Source: Oceanidesulfovibrio marinus
GTDB lineage: Bacteria > Desulfobacterota > Desulfovibrionia > Desulfovibrionales > Desulfovibrionaceae
Assembly (NCBI RefSeq): GCF_013085545.1
Contig: NZ_CP039543.1
Coordinates: forward strand, 3,069,322 to 3,133,321
Direction: 5' to 3'
Length of the DNA stretch: 64,000 nucleotides
The notes under the pieces are model-generated. The model made no database searches. It saw nothing but the letters and a program-made list of their open reading frames with translations, and was not told the DNA's origin. Made by a program: the position numbers and the translations under genes. Position 1 is the first letter of the stretch, and the number at the start of each line of letters is the position of its first letter. Below, piece after piece: positions 1-9,460 of the stretch.

Positions 1-855
1 ATCCTCCCCGGCCAGGACCTCGCCGGCGCGCAGATTCCGCAGCGCCTCCATAGCCGCGCTGCGCACAGGCGCCTTGATGTGGGTGAGGAAGGGACGGATG
101 GCCTGCACAAGCTCTTCGGAGCGGGGCGCGCCAGCCCTGCCTATGCCGGTCAGCACGGCCTCCATGGTTGCGAACGCCTGCGCCGTATCGAGCTTCCGGG
201 CCAGTTCCCGCGCCAGACTGGGAACGCCGAGCAGGCCCACAATGCGCGCCATGTACGCCAACTGCTCGTCGTCCAGCTCCATGCGCAACAGCTCGTGGAC
301 CCAGATGCCGAAGCGGCTGCGCATCAGCTCCCGCTGGGTGGGATCTGCAAGCACGCCGCCGCGGGCTTCCAGCCGATCAAGGAAAACAAGGGCCTCCTCC
401 GGGTCATCGGCCTGGATGCGCCGCGCCGTGGACACGGCCCACTCCAGCCGCTTGCGATCCATATCCCTGGGATTGCAGAAGAAGCGGTTGGCCAGGGCAA
501 GCTTCTGGTGCTCCTCGCACTCGGCCAGCACGGCGGCGAGCTTGTCCATGGTCATGGAGGACTCGCGCAGCACCCGCAGGCAGAGGATCTCGCCCAGAGG
601 CCCCAAAGTCAGAAGCCGCGCCATGACCTGGCCCATGAAGCGCGTGGTCTGCGCGCGCAGAGCGATGTCCGCCAGGGCGTTGGCCAGCCCGCCGGAAAGG
701 ATGACGCGGTCCGGCCCGACCGGCGTCTCGTCGAGCAGGGAGAACGCCTGCTCCACCAGGGGCTGGACCTGCTCGGCCAGGCGCTTGCCCGTGGCGGCGC
801 TTTCGCGCACTGCCAGACGCAGAGTGGCTATGATCGCGGCGAGAGATTCGGGCAT
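1..855 (-). CDS. Helical-repeat protein, 3' end cut off by window edge
   Basis: From an ATG at 855 the frame stays open for 285 codons to base 1, so the C-terminus is missing. The visible part is soluble and almost entirely helical, with no signal peptide or membrane segment. The last residues (APVRSAAMEALRNL) look like a HEAT-type helical pair, and earlier parts have the same leucine/alanine-rich helix rhythm. HEAT proteins are usually protein-binding scaffolds. I do not recognise the family and assign no function. The GT2 and HD-GYP genes upstream lie on the same strand but about 150 bases away, so co-transcription is only possible. Confidence 0.6.
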   Translation of the reverse strand, partial: MPESLAAIIATLRLAVRESAATGKRLAEQVQPLVEQAFSLLDETPVGPDRVILSGGLANALADIALRAQTTRFMGQVMARLLTLGPLGEILCLRVLRESSMTMDKLAAVLAECEEHQKLALANRFFCNPRDMDRKRLEWAVSTARRIQADDPEEALVFLDRLEARGGVLADPTQRELMRSRFGIWVHELLRMELDDEQLAYMARIVGLLGVPSLARELARKLDTAQAFATMEAVLTGIGRAGAPRSEELVQAIRPFLTHIKAPVRSAAMEALRNLRAGEVLAGED

Positions 856-1009
856 GATGTACCGAAGATAGGATGAGGGCCGTGGATATGTCCACAGCCG
901 GGCGCAAAACCTTGGCGTATGGACGCGCGGACCGGAGACGACCGACAGCTTATAGGGAGGAAGCGGCGGCAGCCGCCACCGCATGGATCATCGCATTGGA
1001 GCCCGTGGC

Positions 1010-1843
1010 TTACCGTGTGGAGCGCGCTGCCTTACGCAGCCTATCCACCAGCTCCGCATCGGGGATGATGCCCCGCGGCGCGGCCAGGGCCCAGGGTACG
1101 CCATTGTTCACCCCGCGCGCCCAGGTTCGCGTCGCCATAGGAAAGAACTGCGGATGGGCCAGCACGATGGCCGCCTTGGCCGCGTTGTCGTCCAGCACGG
1201 CCCGGTTCGAGTAGTTCTGCCCGTGCACGCGGTGGATAAGCAATGGTTCGGCCACGCGCACGGGCCGGAACCCGGCCTCGGCGCACTGCACCCACAGCTC
1301 CCAGTCCTCATACGCCGTGTCCGCGCGGTACCCGGACAGCCGCTCCCACAGGCTGCGCCGCATCAGCGCCGCCGGCGGCAGGATGTTCTGCATGCGCAGC
1401 AGGTTCTCGTCATACTCGGGAAAGCGCACCGTGCAACGCTCGTCCTGCTCCTCGTGGATGTAGTCGCAGTAGGCCAGGTCGGCCTCCGGATTGCCCTCCA
1501 GGGCATTTCGCAGCGCGGACAGAAATGTGGGCTCCAGCCGGTCGTCGGCGTCCACGCACAGGAGCAGATCACCCCGAGCGCGCGCCAGGCCGGCGTTGCG
1601 CACCAGGCCGGGCCTGCCTTTTCTGGGCAGACAGACGACCTCGGCCACGGCCGCGTCCATGGACTTCAGCAAGGTGGCGGCAAGCTGGGCCGAGCAATCG
1701 CTGCTCGCATCGTCGGCCACGATGATCTCCACTTCGCTCAGGCCGCCGTGCTGGCGCGAGAGATCGCCCAGGATATCGGGCAGAAAGGCGGCATAGTTGT
1801 GGTTGGGGATGACGACGCTGAGGGCGACGCGCTGCCGGGACAT
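1010..1843 (-). CDS. Family 2 glycosyltransferase
   Basis: The 277-residue protein has the GT-A fold signature of family GT2. A first beta strand with VSVVIPNHN-like residues lies at about 8-16, VADDASSD at 42-49 binds the nucleotide, and the metal-binding VDADD motif is at 97-101. Such enzymes move a sugar from a nucleotide-sugar donor to a polysaccharide, lipid or protein acceptor; the acceptor cannot be read here. There is no membrane helix, so it is probably cytosolic. Its start lies 2 bases after the stop of the HD-GYP gene, so the two are almost certainly co-transcribed, which suggests surface glycan or motility control. That link is an inference. Confidence 0.85.
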   Translation of the reverse strand: MSRQRVALSVVIPNHNYAAFLPDILGDLSRQHGGLSEVEIIVADDASSDCSAQLAATLLKSMDAAVAEVVCLPRKGRPGLVRNAGLARARGDLLLCVDADDRLEPTFLSALRNALEGNPEADLAYCDYIHEEQDERCTVRFPEYDENLLRMQNILPPAALMRRSLWERLSGYRADTAYEDWELWVQCAEAGFRPVRVAEPLLIHRVHGQNYSNRAVLDDNAAKAAIVLAHPQFFPMATRTWARGVNNGVPWALAAPRGIIPDAELVDRLRKAARSTR

Positions 1844-1845
1844 GG

Positions 1846-3153
1846 TCAGCTCGCGGCCACGGAGTCGGCGTAGTAGCCGATCTTCCGGCTCGGGCTCAGA
1901 TACTTGAAGATCTCGCGCGGCAGCTCTTCCGGCCGGATGGTCTTGTCGATGAGCAGCTCTTCCTCGATGCGCAGATCCACGATGAGCGCTTCCTTCTTGG
2001 GAATCTCCGCGTGGTAGACCATGACCGCCGGCCGCGAGGACTTGAGCGGGTTGATGGACACGACCATGCCGACCAGGCCGTTGGAGAGCTGCACCACCGT
2101 GCCCGGCGGGTAGACGCCGATGCAGCGGACAAAGACCGAGAGCATCCGGCTGTCCACGGCGTTGCGGCGCTTGTTGTAGATGTGCTTGAGCGCCTCGTGC
2201 GGGGTCAGCGGCGACTCGTCTTCTTCCGAAATGCCGATGTTGCAGAGGTTGTCATAGATATCGGCGATGGTCACGACGCGCGCCAGGGAGGATATCTGGT
2301 CGCCGGCCAGCCCCTGCGGAAAACCGCTGCCGTCCATGGCCTCGTGGTGGTGCAGGATGACCGGCACGCCCTGCGGCGGGAAAAGCGGCAGATCCTGGGC
2401 GATCTTCGCACCAAGGGCCGGGTGCTGCTGGTAGTACTTCTCCACGGCGTGCTTCATCACCGTGGCGCGGCCGCGGGAGAGCTGAGACACGGGCATGCGG
2501 CCCTTGCCCACGTCGTGCAGCAGCGCGCCCATGCCCAGGGCGTGCATGTGCTCTCCGGAAAGCTGCAGCTCCTTGCCCATCATCAGGGAAAGCACGCAGA
2601 CGTTGAGCGCGTGGTAGTGCCGCAGCTCCTCGGTGGGCTGGCTGTTGATGAGGTTCACGAGCACGTCGCGGTCGGCCAGGAAGGTGTCCACCATGGCGCT
2701 GACCACGCCGGATGCTTCCTTGGCCGCGTCCTCGCTCTTGGCCGAGACCTGGCGCAGGAGCTGGGCCACGCGGGAGACAGAGGCGTCGTACTGCGTCTCG
2801 CAACGCTTGAACCGCTCGCGCCGTTCCTTGTTGCGCCGCAAGGTCTCTTCCTTGAGGGAGAAAAGCTCCCTGGAGACCGGGGTCTTGAAGGCTTCTTTTT
2901 TTGCGGGTTGGGGCTCCGGCCGCGGTCCGGGATCAGCTGGCAGAGGGAAACGGTCGCTCTTGTTGAGTACGGCGATGACCTCGGTCAGGCCGATGTTCTT
3001 CAGCTTCTCTATCTGCTTTTCGCTCGTGATCTTGAAGCCTTGCCGCCAGAGGAGCGGCGCCGTGGCATCGGAATCCTCCAGGCGGATGAACACCCCCACG
3101 CACAGCTGGTCGACGCTGATGGGGTACTCCGTGCTATCGTGGGACATCGTCAT
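1846..3153 (-). CDS. HD-GYP domain protein, probable c-di-GMP phosphodiesterase
   Basis: The 435-residue protein has an N-terminal region of the type often found before HD-GYP domains (about 8-65), a charged linker and coiled segment (about 75-130) and an HD-GYP domain (about 150-400). The metal ligands are visible: H213-D214 in HDVGKG, then HHE at 269-271. The GYP motif reads DGSGFP at 274-279, a Phe-for-Tyr change. The family hydrolyses cyclic di-GMP. No membrane segment or receiver domain is present. It is the first gene of a two-gene unit with the glycosyltransferase. Start choice is between ATG 3153 and ATG 3147; neither has a well-spaced Shine-Dalgarno site. Confidence 0.88.
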   Translation of the reverse strand: MTMSHDSTEYPISVDQLCVGVFIRLEDSDATAPLLWRQGFKITSEKQIEKLKNIGLTEVIAVLNKSDRFPLPADPGPRPEPQPAKKEAFKTPVSRELFSLKEETLRRNKERRERFKRCETQYDASVSRVAQLLRQVSAKSEDAAKEASGVVSAMVDTFLADRDVLVNLINSQPTEELRHYHALNVCVLSLMMGKELQLSGEHMHALGMGALLHDVGKGRMPVSQLSRGRATVMKHAVEKYYQQHPALGAKIAQDLPLFPPQGVPVILHHHEAMDGSGFPQGLAGDQISSLARVVTIADIYDNLCNIGISEEDESPLTPHEALKHIYNKRRNAVDSRMLSVFVRCIGVYPPGTVVQLSNGLVGMVVSINPLKSSRPAVMVYHAEIPKKEALIVDLRIEEELLIDKTIRPEELPREIFKYLSPSRKIGYYADSVAAS

Positions 3154-3449
3154 GATCGGCTCGCGAATCTCCTACCGGCGCAGACGCAGAGGCCGCGTAG
3201 CCTTCCACAAAGGTAGGATTGCGACCAGCAACGTCACAGAGCAATGACGGTTTTCCGATTCTATGCGCCAATGCGCGTACGGGCAAGCACAGGATAACGA
3301 AAGCGTCTGCGATGGCGCGCTCCCATGTGGAATCACGGCCTGCCGCGTCGCCGGCTAACGCATCGGGACTCCACGGGACGGCGGCGCGAGGCCGGGCTCC
3401 GCCCGCGCGGCATCCGCAAATATGACGGCGTCTCCCCCCGGAAACCGCC

Positions 3450-4478
3450 CTAGCAGATGCGCGGCAGCTGCTCGCCTTCGAGCATGGAGAGCAGACGCGA
3501 CCCGCCGAGATTGGTGGTGAGCACCACCTGGCCGGCGCGGCCGTAGGTCGCCTCCTTGGGATCGATCACGCTGCCTATGCGCACAGCGCCCTGGCCCACC
3601 TCGTGCCGGCGCATGATCTCCAGCGCCTTGTCGCAGTGCTCCTCGGGCAGGAAGCAGAGCAGCTTGCCCTCGTTGGCGAGGTACAAGGGATCGAGGCCCA
3701 GGAACGAGCAGCCGGCCACGACGGCCGGTGAGATGGGGATGTCCTTCTCCTCCACGCGGACAACGGTGGAGGACTGGCCGGCGATCTCGTTGAGCGTGGT
3801 GGCCAGGCCGCCGCGGGTGGGGTCGCGCAGCACGTGGACCTCTGGCAGCTCGGTGACCAAGTCCTTGACCACGCGGTTCAGCGCTGCGGAGTCGCTTTGC
3901 ACGTCGGCCTCAAACGAGAGGCCCTCGCGCCGGCCGAGAACCGTCAGGCCGTGGTCGCCCACCGAGCCGGAGAGCAGCACGGCGTCGCCTGGGGCGGCGC
4001 GGTGGCCCATGGGCGCGGGGTCCACCAGTATCGGGCCAACGCCCGTGGTGTTGATGAAGATCTTGTCCACGGCGCCGCGGGGCACCACCTTGGTGTCGCC
4101 GGCCGCGATGATCACGCCGGCGTCCGCCGCGGCCTTGCCCATGGCCTGGACCACGCGCTCCAGAAAGGCCATGTCCAGGCCCTCCTCCAGAATGAAGGCG
4201 CAGGTGAGCCAGCGCGGTTCGGCCCCGAGCATGGCCACATCGTTGACCGTGCCGTGGATGGCCAGGGAGCCGATGTTACCGCCGGGAAACTCGGGCGGGT
4301 CGACGGTGTAGGAATCGGTGGACATGGCCATGGGCCTGCCCTGAGGGTCGCCCTCCAGGAAGGCGGCGTCGTTCATGGCCGCGAGCACGGGGTTGTCGAA
4401 ATACTTGAGGAAGAGGTCGGCCACCAGCCTGTGCGAGGCCAGGCCGCCGCTGCCAGCGTCCAGCAGGAGCTTGTCCAT
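3450..4478 (-). CDS. hypE: Hydrogenase maturation protein HypE
   Basis: HypE is an AIR-synthetase-like protein that, with HypF, turns the carbamoyl group on its C-terminal cysteine into the thiocyanate that supplies cyanide to the NiFe-hydrogenase active site. The 342-residue length is normal and the protein ends in the required PRIC, with Cys342 as the carrier. The glycine-rich start (LLLDAGSGG) and the ATP-binding segment with STDSYTVDP are also typical. It follows hypD by 3 bases on the same strand. The other hyp genes (A, B, C, F) are not in the window. Confidence 0.97.
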   Translation of the reverse strand: MDKLLLDAGSGGLASHRLVADLFLKYFDNPVLAAMNDAAFLEGDPQGRPMAMSTDSYTVDPPEFPGGNIGSLAIHGTVNDVAMLGAEPRWLTCAFILEEGLDMAFLERVVQAMGKAAADAGVIIAAGDTKVVPRGAVDKIFINTTGVGPILVDPAPMGHRAAPGDAVLLSGSVGDHGLTVLGRREGLSFEADVQSDSAALNRVVKDLVTELPEVHVLRDPTRGGLATTLNEIAGQSSTVVRVEEKDIPISPAVVAGCSFLGLDPLYLANEGKLLCFLPEEHCDKALEIMRRHEVGQGAVRIGSVIDPKEATYGRAGQVVLTTNLGGSRLLSMLEGEQLPRIC

Positions 4479-4481
4479 GGA

Positions 4482-5573
4482 TCAGCTCTCGATATGGTAT
4501 TTGAAGTAGGCGGCGCAGCTCCCCTCGGTAGAGACCATGCAGGGGCCCACCGGCGTGGCCGGGGTGCAGCGCTTCTTGAACAGGGGGCATTCGTCGGGGC
4601 GGATCTTGCCTTTGAGCACGTCGCCGCATTTGCAGCCCGGCAGGGGCTTGGCCGGCTTTTGCTCCAGGCCCAGAACGGCCGCGGCGTCGAAGTCCTTCCA
4701 ATCCTCGCGGAACACGAGGCCGGAGCCTGGGATGGAGCCAATGCCGCGCCACAGGGCGTCGGCCGGCTCGAAGACCTCTTCCATGATCGCCACGGCGGTG
4801 GGGTTGCCCTGGTCGGACACGGCGCGGCGGTACTCGTTGGTCACGGCCGGCTTGCCCTCGTTCTTCATGCGCACGATGGCCAGCAGCCCCTTGAGCACGT
4901 CCAGGGGATCGAAACCGGCCACGGCGCCGGGGATGCCGTAGTCATCGGCCAGGAAGCGGTACGGCTCCAGACCGATGATGGTGGAGACATGACCGGGCAG
5001 GAGGAAGCCGTCCACGCCGATCTCGGGATCATCGAGCAAAGCCCGGAGGGCCGGGGGCACGAGCTTGTGGAAGCTGAGGACGAGGAAGTTATCGATCTTC
5101 TGTTCGCGGGCCATCTTGATCGTGGCGGCGATGGTGGGCGCCGTGGTCTCGAAGCCGATGCCGAGGAACACGACCTTCTTGTCCGGATACTTGCGCGCCA
5201 GGGCCAGGGCGTCGAACGGGGAGTAGACGATCTCCACGTGGGCGCCTTCGGCCTGGGCCGTCTTGAGGCAGGAGCCGCCGGCTCCGGGGACCTTCATCAG
5301 GTCGCCAAAGGTGGCCGTGACGGTGTCGCGGCGGCAGGCCATTTCGAGGTAGAGCTCCACCTCGGACTCGTGGGTGACGCAGACCGGGCAGCCGGGACCG
5401 GACACGTGGATGATGGTGTCCGGCAGAAGCGAGCGCAGACCGCTACGGAAGATGGCCACGGTATGCGTGCCACAAACTTCCATGAACCGGAACGGTTCGG
5501 TGCACTCCTCCACGAGTTGGGCGACAAGCGCCCTGCACAATTCAGGATCGGAAAATTCCTGGAGAAAATCCAC
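4482..5573 (-). CDS. hypD: Hydrogenase maturation protein HypD
   Basis: HypD is the iron-sulfur scaffold that, with HypC, assembles Fe(CN)2CO for NiFe hydrogenases. The 363-residue protein has the family motifs: MEVCGTHT with C34, GPGCPVC with C62 and C65, and a cysteine-rich C-terminal part (CGDVLKG, DECPLFKKRC, GPCMVSTEGSC) holding the 4Fe-4S ligands. Length is normal. It is the promoter-proximal gene of a hypD-hypE pair; the AT-rich stretch upstream (5660-5760) is the likely control region. Confidence 0.97.
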   Translation of the reverse strand: MDFLQEFSDPELCRALVAQLVEECTEPFRFMEVCGTHTVAIFRSGLRSLLPDTIIHVSGPGCPVCVTHESEVELYLEMACRRDTVTATFGDLMKVPGAGGSCLKTAQAEGAHVEIVYSPFDALALARKYPDKKVVFLGIGFETTAPTIAATIKMAREQKIDNFLVLSFHKLVPPALRALLDDPEIGVDGFLLPGHVSTIIGLEPYRFLADDYGIPGAVAGFDPLDVLKGLLAIVRMKNEGKPAVTNEYRRAVSDQGNPTAVAIMEEVFEPADALWRGIGSIPGSGLVFREDWKDFDAAAVLGLEQKPAKPLPGCKCGDVLKGKIRPDECPLFKKRCTPATPVGPCMVSTEGSCAAYFKYHIES

Positions 5574-5959
5574 AGGCCCTCCTCCTCAGAGTTGATCGGA
5601 TGCGCACAATACGCCGGAGCAGGAGATTTGTACAGGCATGGCAGTGCTCTACGCAACAGCCGAAGACGGTAACGATATAAATCGATATGGTTATTATCTA
5701 TTGATTTAATTTATTTCTATTCATATCGATATGTACATCGATGCACAAAATCGATATTTTGTTTCATTCTTGTCCGCGTTCTGCGCACCTGCAGCGGCTC
5801 GCTCGAAGGGCAAAGGCGAACTGCAGACAGCGTCAGGCAAAAGCATAGACCTGTACGACAGTGTGTATGTACAGCGCCATGTTCGAGCAAAAGGCACGCG
5901 AGAAACGCGCCGGATATGAGGCGGCCGCAGACCGGGGAAGCGGACCGCAGGGGAAGGGA
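5574..5959. other. Intergenic region upstream of hypD
   Basis: This 386-base gap lies between the 5' end of hypD and the 3' end of the small gene at 5960. Bases 5670-5760 are strongly AT-rich for this chromosome and hold four ATCGAT motifs (listed separately). The part from 5760 to 5959 has normal composition. Open frames here, such as an ATG-started one at 5731, have no ribosome-binding site or recognisable protein and are not called. Confidence 0.6.
5672..5757. promoter_or_regulatory. Cluster of ATCGAT motifs in AT-rich hypD upstream DNA
   Basis: ATCGAT occurs at 5681, 5725, 5737 and 5750, and a related AACGATAT at 5671. The copy at 5722-5733 is a perfect 12-base palindrome (CATATCGATATG). 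The cluster is 110-180 bases upstream of the hypD start. Repeated palindromic words in an AT-rich island suggest an operator or a bending site for a DNA-binding protein. The factor is unknown, and I do not match the motif to a described regulator. Confidence 0.4.
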
Positions 5960-6190
5960 TTAGCGCCGGATGCCCAGCAGCGCTTCGAGCTCACCCTGGG
6001 TGAGCCGGCCATTGGAGTTGCGCGAGAGCTCGCGCGCCAGGACAAAGGCCGGCGATGCGCCGAGCATGGACCCTATCTCCATGAATCCCAGTGTGTTCAT
6101 GGCCTCTAAGGCTTCCTTACGTTTGGCCTCCGGGCCGGCGAAGCAAAGCACCACGACTTCTTCAGTGGCGCTGTTGTCATCGAAAGACAT
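5960..6190 (-). CDS. Small conserved-looking protein, 76 residues, unknown function
   Basis: The start is taken at ATG 6190 (MSFDDNSATEEV) because AAAGG lies a suitable distance upstream. A longer frame from 6379 is open but its extra residues look non-coding. The protein is soluble, with an alternating hydrophobic strand (EEVVVLCFAG), helices rich in Glu and Ala, and a C-terminal QGELEALLGIRR. There is no signal peptide or cysteine motif. It stands alone, facing away from the EamA exporter. I do not recognise the family. Confidence 0.6.
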   Translation of the reverse strand: MSFDDNSATEEVVVLCFAGPEAKRKEALEAMNTLGFMEIGSMLGASPAFVLARELSRNSNGRLTQGELEALLGIRR

Positions 6191-6520
6191 GATCAATACC
6201 TTTGGCTTCAAGGTTTTGGCAGCAGTCAGCGGCGTGGCTAACAACAGATTCAAGCCGAAATGCGCACGGGCGCATACACTCGCATGGTCGATTTCGAACA
6301 GCATGTTCCAACCAGGCACGAAATTGACGAATATTTGATAATATACGAGCTTGGCTCGTGTAAAGCCTTTACTATCCACCCGTTTTTTTCTGTCTCAACT
6401 TTTCTGCCTCCGAGCCACATGACGGCATCCGTGCCGGACGTTGGCAACGCTTCAGCCTGGCCCCCTGCTGGTCCTTGCCGCTCTTTTGGCGTATCTGCCA
6501 TCACTATCCCTGGAGAGCCC
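6191..6520. other. Divergent intergenic region between small gene and EamA exporter
   Basis: This 330-base gap should hold promoters for both flanking genes. It is locally AT-rich at 6320-6380. A short hairpin, ACGAGC-TTG-GCTCGT, lies at 6345-6359, and a TTGACG hexamer at 6324 has no convincing -10 partner. An open frame from 6260 runs into the EamA gene but its first 87 residues lack coding character. Confidence 0.5.
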
Positions 6521-7411
6521 ATGCCCGATCAAAAACGCGCCCTTGCCTACGGCCTTGCCACGGTCCTTCTCTGGTCCACCATGGCCACGGCGTTCAAGCT
6601 CACCCTGCGCCACGTGCACCCTGCCGCTCTGGTGTTCTGGGCCAGCGTGTTCTCCACCATCGCGCTGGGCGCGCTGCTTGCCGTGCAAGGACGACTCATC
6701 GAAGCCCTGGCCGGGCTGCGCACCGGGTGGCGCACGGCCCTGCCCCTGGGTCTGGTGAACCCGGCGATCTACTATCTGGTGCTGTTCAAGGCGTACGACC
6801 TGCTGCCGGCGCAGGTGGCGCAGCCGGTCAACTACACCTGGGCCATCACCCTGTCTCTGCTCGCCGCGGTCTTCCTGGGCCACCGGCTCACCCGGCTGGA
6901 CGTGCTGGCCACGGCGCTGGCGTACGCCGGAGTGGTCATCATCTCCTTGCGCGGCCAGGGGTTTTCCGCCGAGACCGGCATCTCCCTGCTCGGCCTGGCG
7001 CTGGCCCTGGGCTCCACCCTGCTCTGGGCCGGCTACTGGATCGCCAACACCAAGGACACGCGATCGCCCGTGGCCGGGCTGTTCCAGAACTTCCTGCTCA
7101 GCCTGCCTGTCCTGGCTGCGGCCGTGTGGGCTATCGAGGGCGCCGTGGCATTCACGCCGCCTGCGGCCGGCCTGCTGGGCGCAGCCTATATCGGCACGCT
7201 GGAGATGGGCCTGAGCTTCGCCCTGTGGCTGGCCGCGCTGAAGCACGCGACACACGCCGGCTCCGTGTCCACGCTGATTTTCCTCTCGCCGCCCATCTCG
7301 CTCGTGTTCATCCACTATGTTCTCGGCGAGACGATCCACCCGAACACGTACTGGGGGCTCGGCCTTATCCTGCTTGGTCTTGGCGTGCAGAACTGGAGCC
7401 GAATGCGGTAA
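6521..7411 (+). CDS. EamA/DMT-superfamily inner-membrane transporter
   Basis: The 296-residue protein contains about ten hydrophobic helices arranged as two repeats of the EamA domain (about 8-140 and 150-290), each with the family's small-residue-rich helices. Members export amino acids, metabolites or drugs; the substrate cannot be predicted from sequence. The start ATG at 6521 is preceded by TGGAG at a normal distance, unlike the upstream in-frame ATG at 6260. It precedes the liv operon by about 110 bases on the same strand but is probably separate, because an AT-rich leader lies between them. Confidence 0.9.
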   Translation: MPDQKRALAYGLATVLLWSTMATAFKLTLRHVHPAALVFWASVFSTIALGALLAVQGRLIEALAGLRTGWRTALPLGLVNPAIYYLVLFKAYDLLPAQVAQPVNYTWAITLSLLAAVFLGHRLTRLDVLATALAYAGVVIISLRGQGFSAETGISLLGLALALGSTLLWAGYWIANTKDTRSPVAGLFQNFLLSLPVLAAAVWAIEGAVAFTPPAAGLLGAAYIGTLEMGLSFALWLAALKHATHAGSVSTLIFLSPPISLVFIHYVLGETIHPNTYWGLGLILLGLGVQNWSRMR

Positions 7412-7524
7412 ATTGCAACAACAGAAGTTTGATAATTTTGTAAACTATTTATTACAGCTTTGCCGACAGCTTTGTAAAAAAAGACTTGTCGGGCAGGGTA
7501 CTCTTTGGTCATACTCCGCGGTCT
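7412..7524 (+). promoter_or_regulatory. AT-rich leader upstream of the liv operon
   Basis: The gap before livG is AT-rich and contains an inverted repeat, TGTAA at 7439-7443 and TTACA at 7452-7456. A second imperfect hairpin has arms TGCCGACA and TGTCGGGCA (about 7462-7496). It is the only place for a liv promoter. I cannot fix the -35/-10 boxes or the regulator. Confidence 0.4.
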
Positions 7525-8295
7525 ATGGCACATCTGCAGCTCAAAGACGTAAGCGTGACGTTCGGAGGACTGCAGGCCCTGAACCGGGTCGGCTTCGAGC
7601 TGAAACCCGGAGAAATTCTTGGCCTCATCGGCCCGAACGGCGCCGGCAAGACCACGGTTTTCAACGTCATTACAGGCGTGTACAAAACCAGTGGCGGAGA
7701 AGTCTTGTACGACGGCCAGTCCACTGCGGGCCTGCGTCCCCATCAGATCCTCTCGCGCGGTATTGCGCGGACTTTCCAGAACATCCGGCTGTTTACGGCC
7801 ATGACTGCCCTGGAGAACGTCATGGTGGCGCGGCACTGCCGGTCCGCTGCCAGCGTGTTTTCCTCGGTGCTTCGCCTGCCCAGTCAGAAGCGCGAGGAGG
7901 CAGCCCTGCGCGACAAGGCCATGGCCGCCCTGTCCTTCGTGGGCATGAGCTCCTATGCGCACGAGGTTGCCCGCAACCTGCCCTACGGGTTGCAGCGCCG
8001 GCTGGAGATCGCCCGCGCCCTGGGGTCCGACCCGCATACCATCCTGCTGGACGAGCCGGCCGCCGGCCTCAACCCGGCCGAGTCCAAGGCGCTCATGGAG
8101 ATGATCCTGCGCATCAGCGAGACGGGCAAGAACATCCTCCTGGTGGAGCACGACATGAGCGTGGTCATGGGCATCAGCCACCGCGTGGCCGTGTTGGACC
8201 ACGGCGAGCTCATCTGCCAGGGGAAACCCGAAGAAATTCAAAATGATCCACGCGTCATAGAGGCATATCTGGGCACAGAAGAATCAACAGCATAA
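7525..8295 (+). CDS. livG: Branched-chain amino-acid ABC transporter ATPase LivG
   Basis: LivG is one of two ATPases of the high-affinity Leu/Ile/Val (or related amino acid or amide) importer. The 256-residue protein has Walker A GPNGAGKT at about 36-43, the Q-loop in RTFQNIRLF, a divergent signature LPYGLQRRLEIARAL, Walker B ILLDEPAAGLNP and the H-loop VEHDM; LivG signatures commonly read like this. The ATG at 7525 is preferred. A TTG at 7486 would add 13 residues, and neither has a strong ribosome-binding site. It is the first gene of a livG-K-H-M-F operon. Confidence 0.93.
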   Translation: MAHLQLKDVSVTFGGLQALNRVGFELKPGEILGLIGPNGAGKTTVFNVITGVYKTSGGEVLYDGQSTAGLRPHQILSRGIARTFQNIRLFTAMTALENVMVARHCRSAASVFSSVLRLPSQKREEAALRDKAMAALSFVGMSSYAHEVARNLPYGLQRRLEIARALGSDPHTILLDEPAAGLNPAESKALMEMILRISETGKNILLVEHDMSVVMGISHRVAVLDHGELICQGKPEEIQNDPRVIEAYLGTEESTA

Positions 8296-8316
8296 AATCA
8301 GATAGGAGGGATGCGC

Positions 8317-9444
8317 ATGAAACGGATACTCAGCATTATCCTGGCTCTCGGTCTCCTCGCCGCGTTTGCTGGCGGCGTCCAGGCCGAGGAACTCAAAATC
8401 GGCAGCCTTTCCCCCCTCACGGGGCCCTACGCCGCCGACGGCAATGACATCGCCAACGGCGCACGCGCCGCCATCAAGGTCATCAAGGACGAGGGCGGCA
8501 TCGAGGGCTACGACGACATCGTTCTGCTGGCCCAGGACAGCGCCTGCGATCCTCGCCAGGCCGTGGCCGCAGCCAACAAGCTCATCAACGAAGAAGTGGC
8601 CGGCGTTGTCGGCGCCTACTGCTCCAGCGCCACCATCCCTGCTTCCGAGACCCTGGCGGAAGAGGACATCATCATGATTACCCCGGCTTCCACCAACGAG
8701 AAAGTGACGGAGCGCGGGCTTGATTACATGTTCCGCATGTGCGGCCGTGACGACGACCAGTCCAAGGCCGCGGTCAAGTTCATGACTGATTACCTGAAGG
8801 GCAAGACCATCTTCATCGTGGACGACAAGACCACCTACTCCCAGGGCCTGGCCGACAACGTCGAGAAGCTGGCCAACGAGGCGGGCATCGAGGTCATCGA
8901 ACACGACCACGTGAACCAGGGCGACAAGGACTTCTCCGCCGTTCTCACCAAGATCAAGGAAGCCAACCCCGACGTCTTCTACATGAGCCTGCAGAACTCC
9001 TCGTCCGGCGCGCTCATGCTGATCCAGGCCAAGCGTGCCGGCATCGACGCCGCCATCGTGGCCCAGGACGCCGTGTACCATCCCCAGCTTATCGAGAACG
9101 CCAAGGAAGCCGCCGACGGCGTCTACCTGACCTTCGGCTTCATCGACGAAGAGAAGCCCGCGTTCAAGAAGTTCAAGGATGCCTACGCCGAGTACGGCGA
9201 CCCCGGCGCATACTCCGGCTATGCCTATGACGCCGCCTACGTGCTGCTCTCCGGCATCAAGGCCGCCGGCTCCACCGATCCCGCCGCCGTCAAGGACGAG
9301 ATCATGAAGATGGACTTCGAGGGCGCCACCAAGCACGTCAAGTTCGCGGAAAATGGCGACTCCGGCTCCAACTACGTGATCCGGGTCATCAAGGACGGCA
9401 AGTACGTGAACTTCTGGGATCCCAACACCGGCGAGCTGTACTAG
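8317..9444 (+). CDS. livK: Branched-chain amino-acid periplasmic binding protein LivK
   Basis: The 375-residue protein binds substrate in the periplasm and hands it to LivHM. It has a signal peptide (MKRILSIILALGLLAAFAGGVQA, cut before about residue 24) and the type I binding fold starting KIGSLSPLTGPYA. ATG 8317 is chosen because AGGAGGG ends six bases before it; the ATG at 8311 abuts that site. A hairpin follows the gene at 9461. Substrate may be Leu/Ile/Val or another small amino compound; the sequence alone does not decide. Confidence 0.94.
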   Translation: MKRILSIILALGLLAAFAGGVQAEELKIGSLSPLTGPYAADGNDIANGARAAIKVIKDEGGIEGYDDIVLLAQDSACDPRQAVAAANKLINEEVAGVVGAYCSSATIPASETLAEEDIIMITPASTNEKVTERGLDYMFRMCGRDDDQSKAAVKFMTDYLKGKTIFIVDDKTTYSQGLADNVEKLANEAGIEVIEHDHVNQGDKDFSAVLTKIKEANPDVFYMSLQNSSSGALMLIQAKRAGIDAAIVAQDAVYHPQLIENAKEAADGVYLTFGFIDEEKPAFKKFKDAYAEYGDPGAYSGYAYDAAYVLLSGIKAAGSTDPAAVKDEIMKMDFEGATKHVKFAENGDSGSNYVIRVIKDGKYVNFWDPNTGELY

Positions 9445-9460
9445 ACTGATACGCACCCAA

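Noticed and set aside
3834-5672. Long plus-strand open frame opposite hypE/hypD
   Set aside because: It is antisense to two clear hyp genes and lacks any recognisable domain.
5731-5919. Small ORF (62 codons) in the hypD upstream region
   Set aside because: No ribosome-binding site, and it begins inside the AT-rich motif cluster; no protein character.
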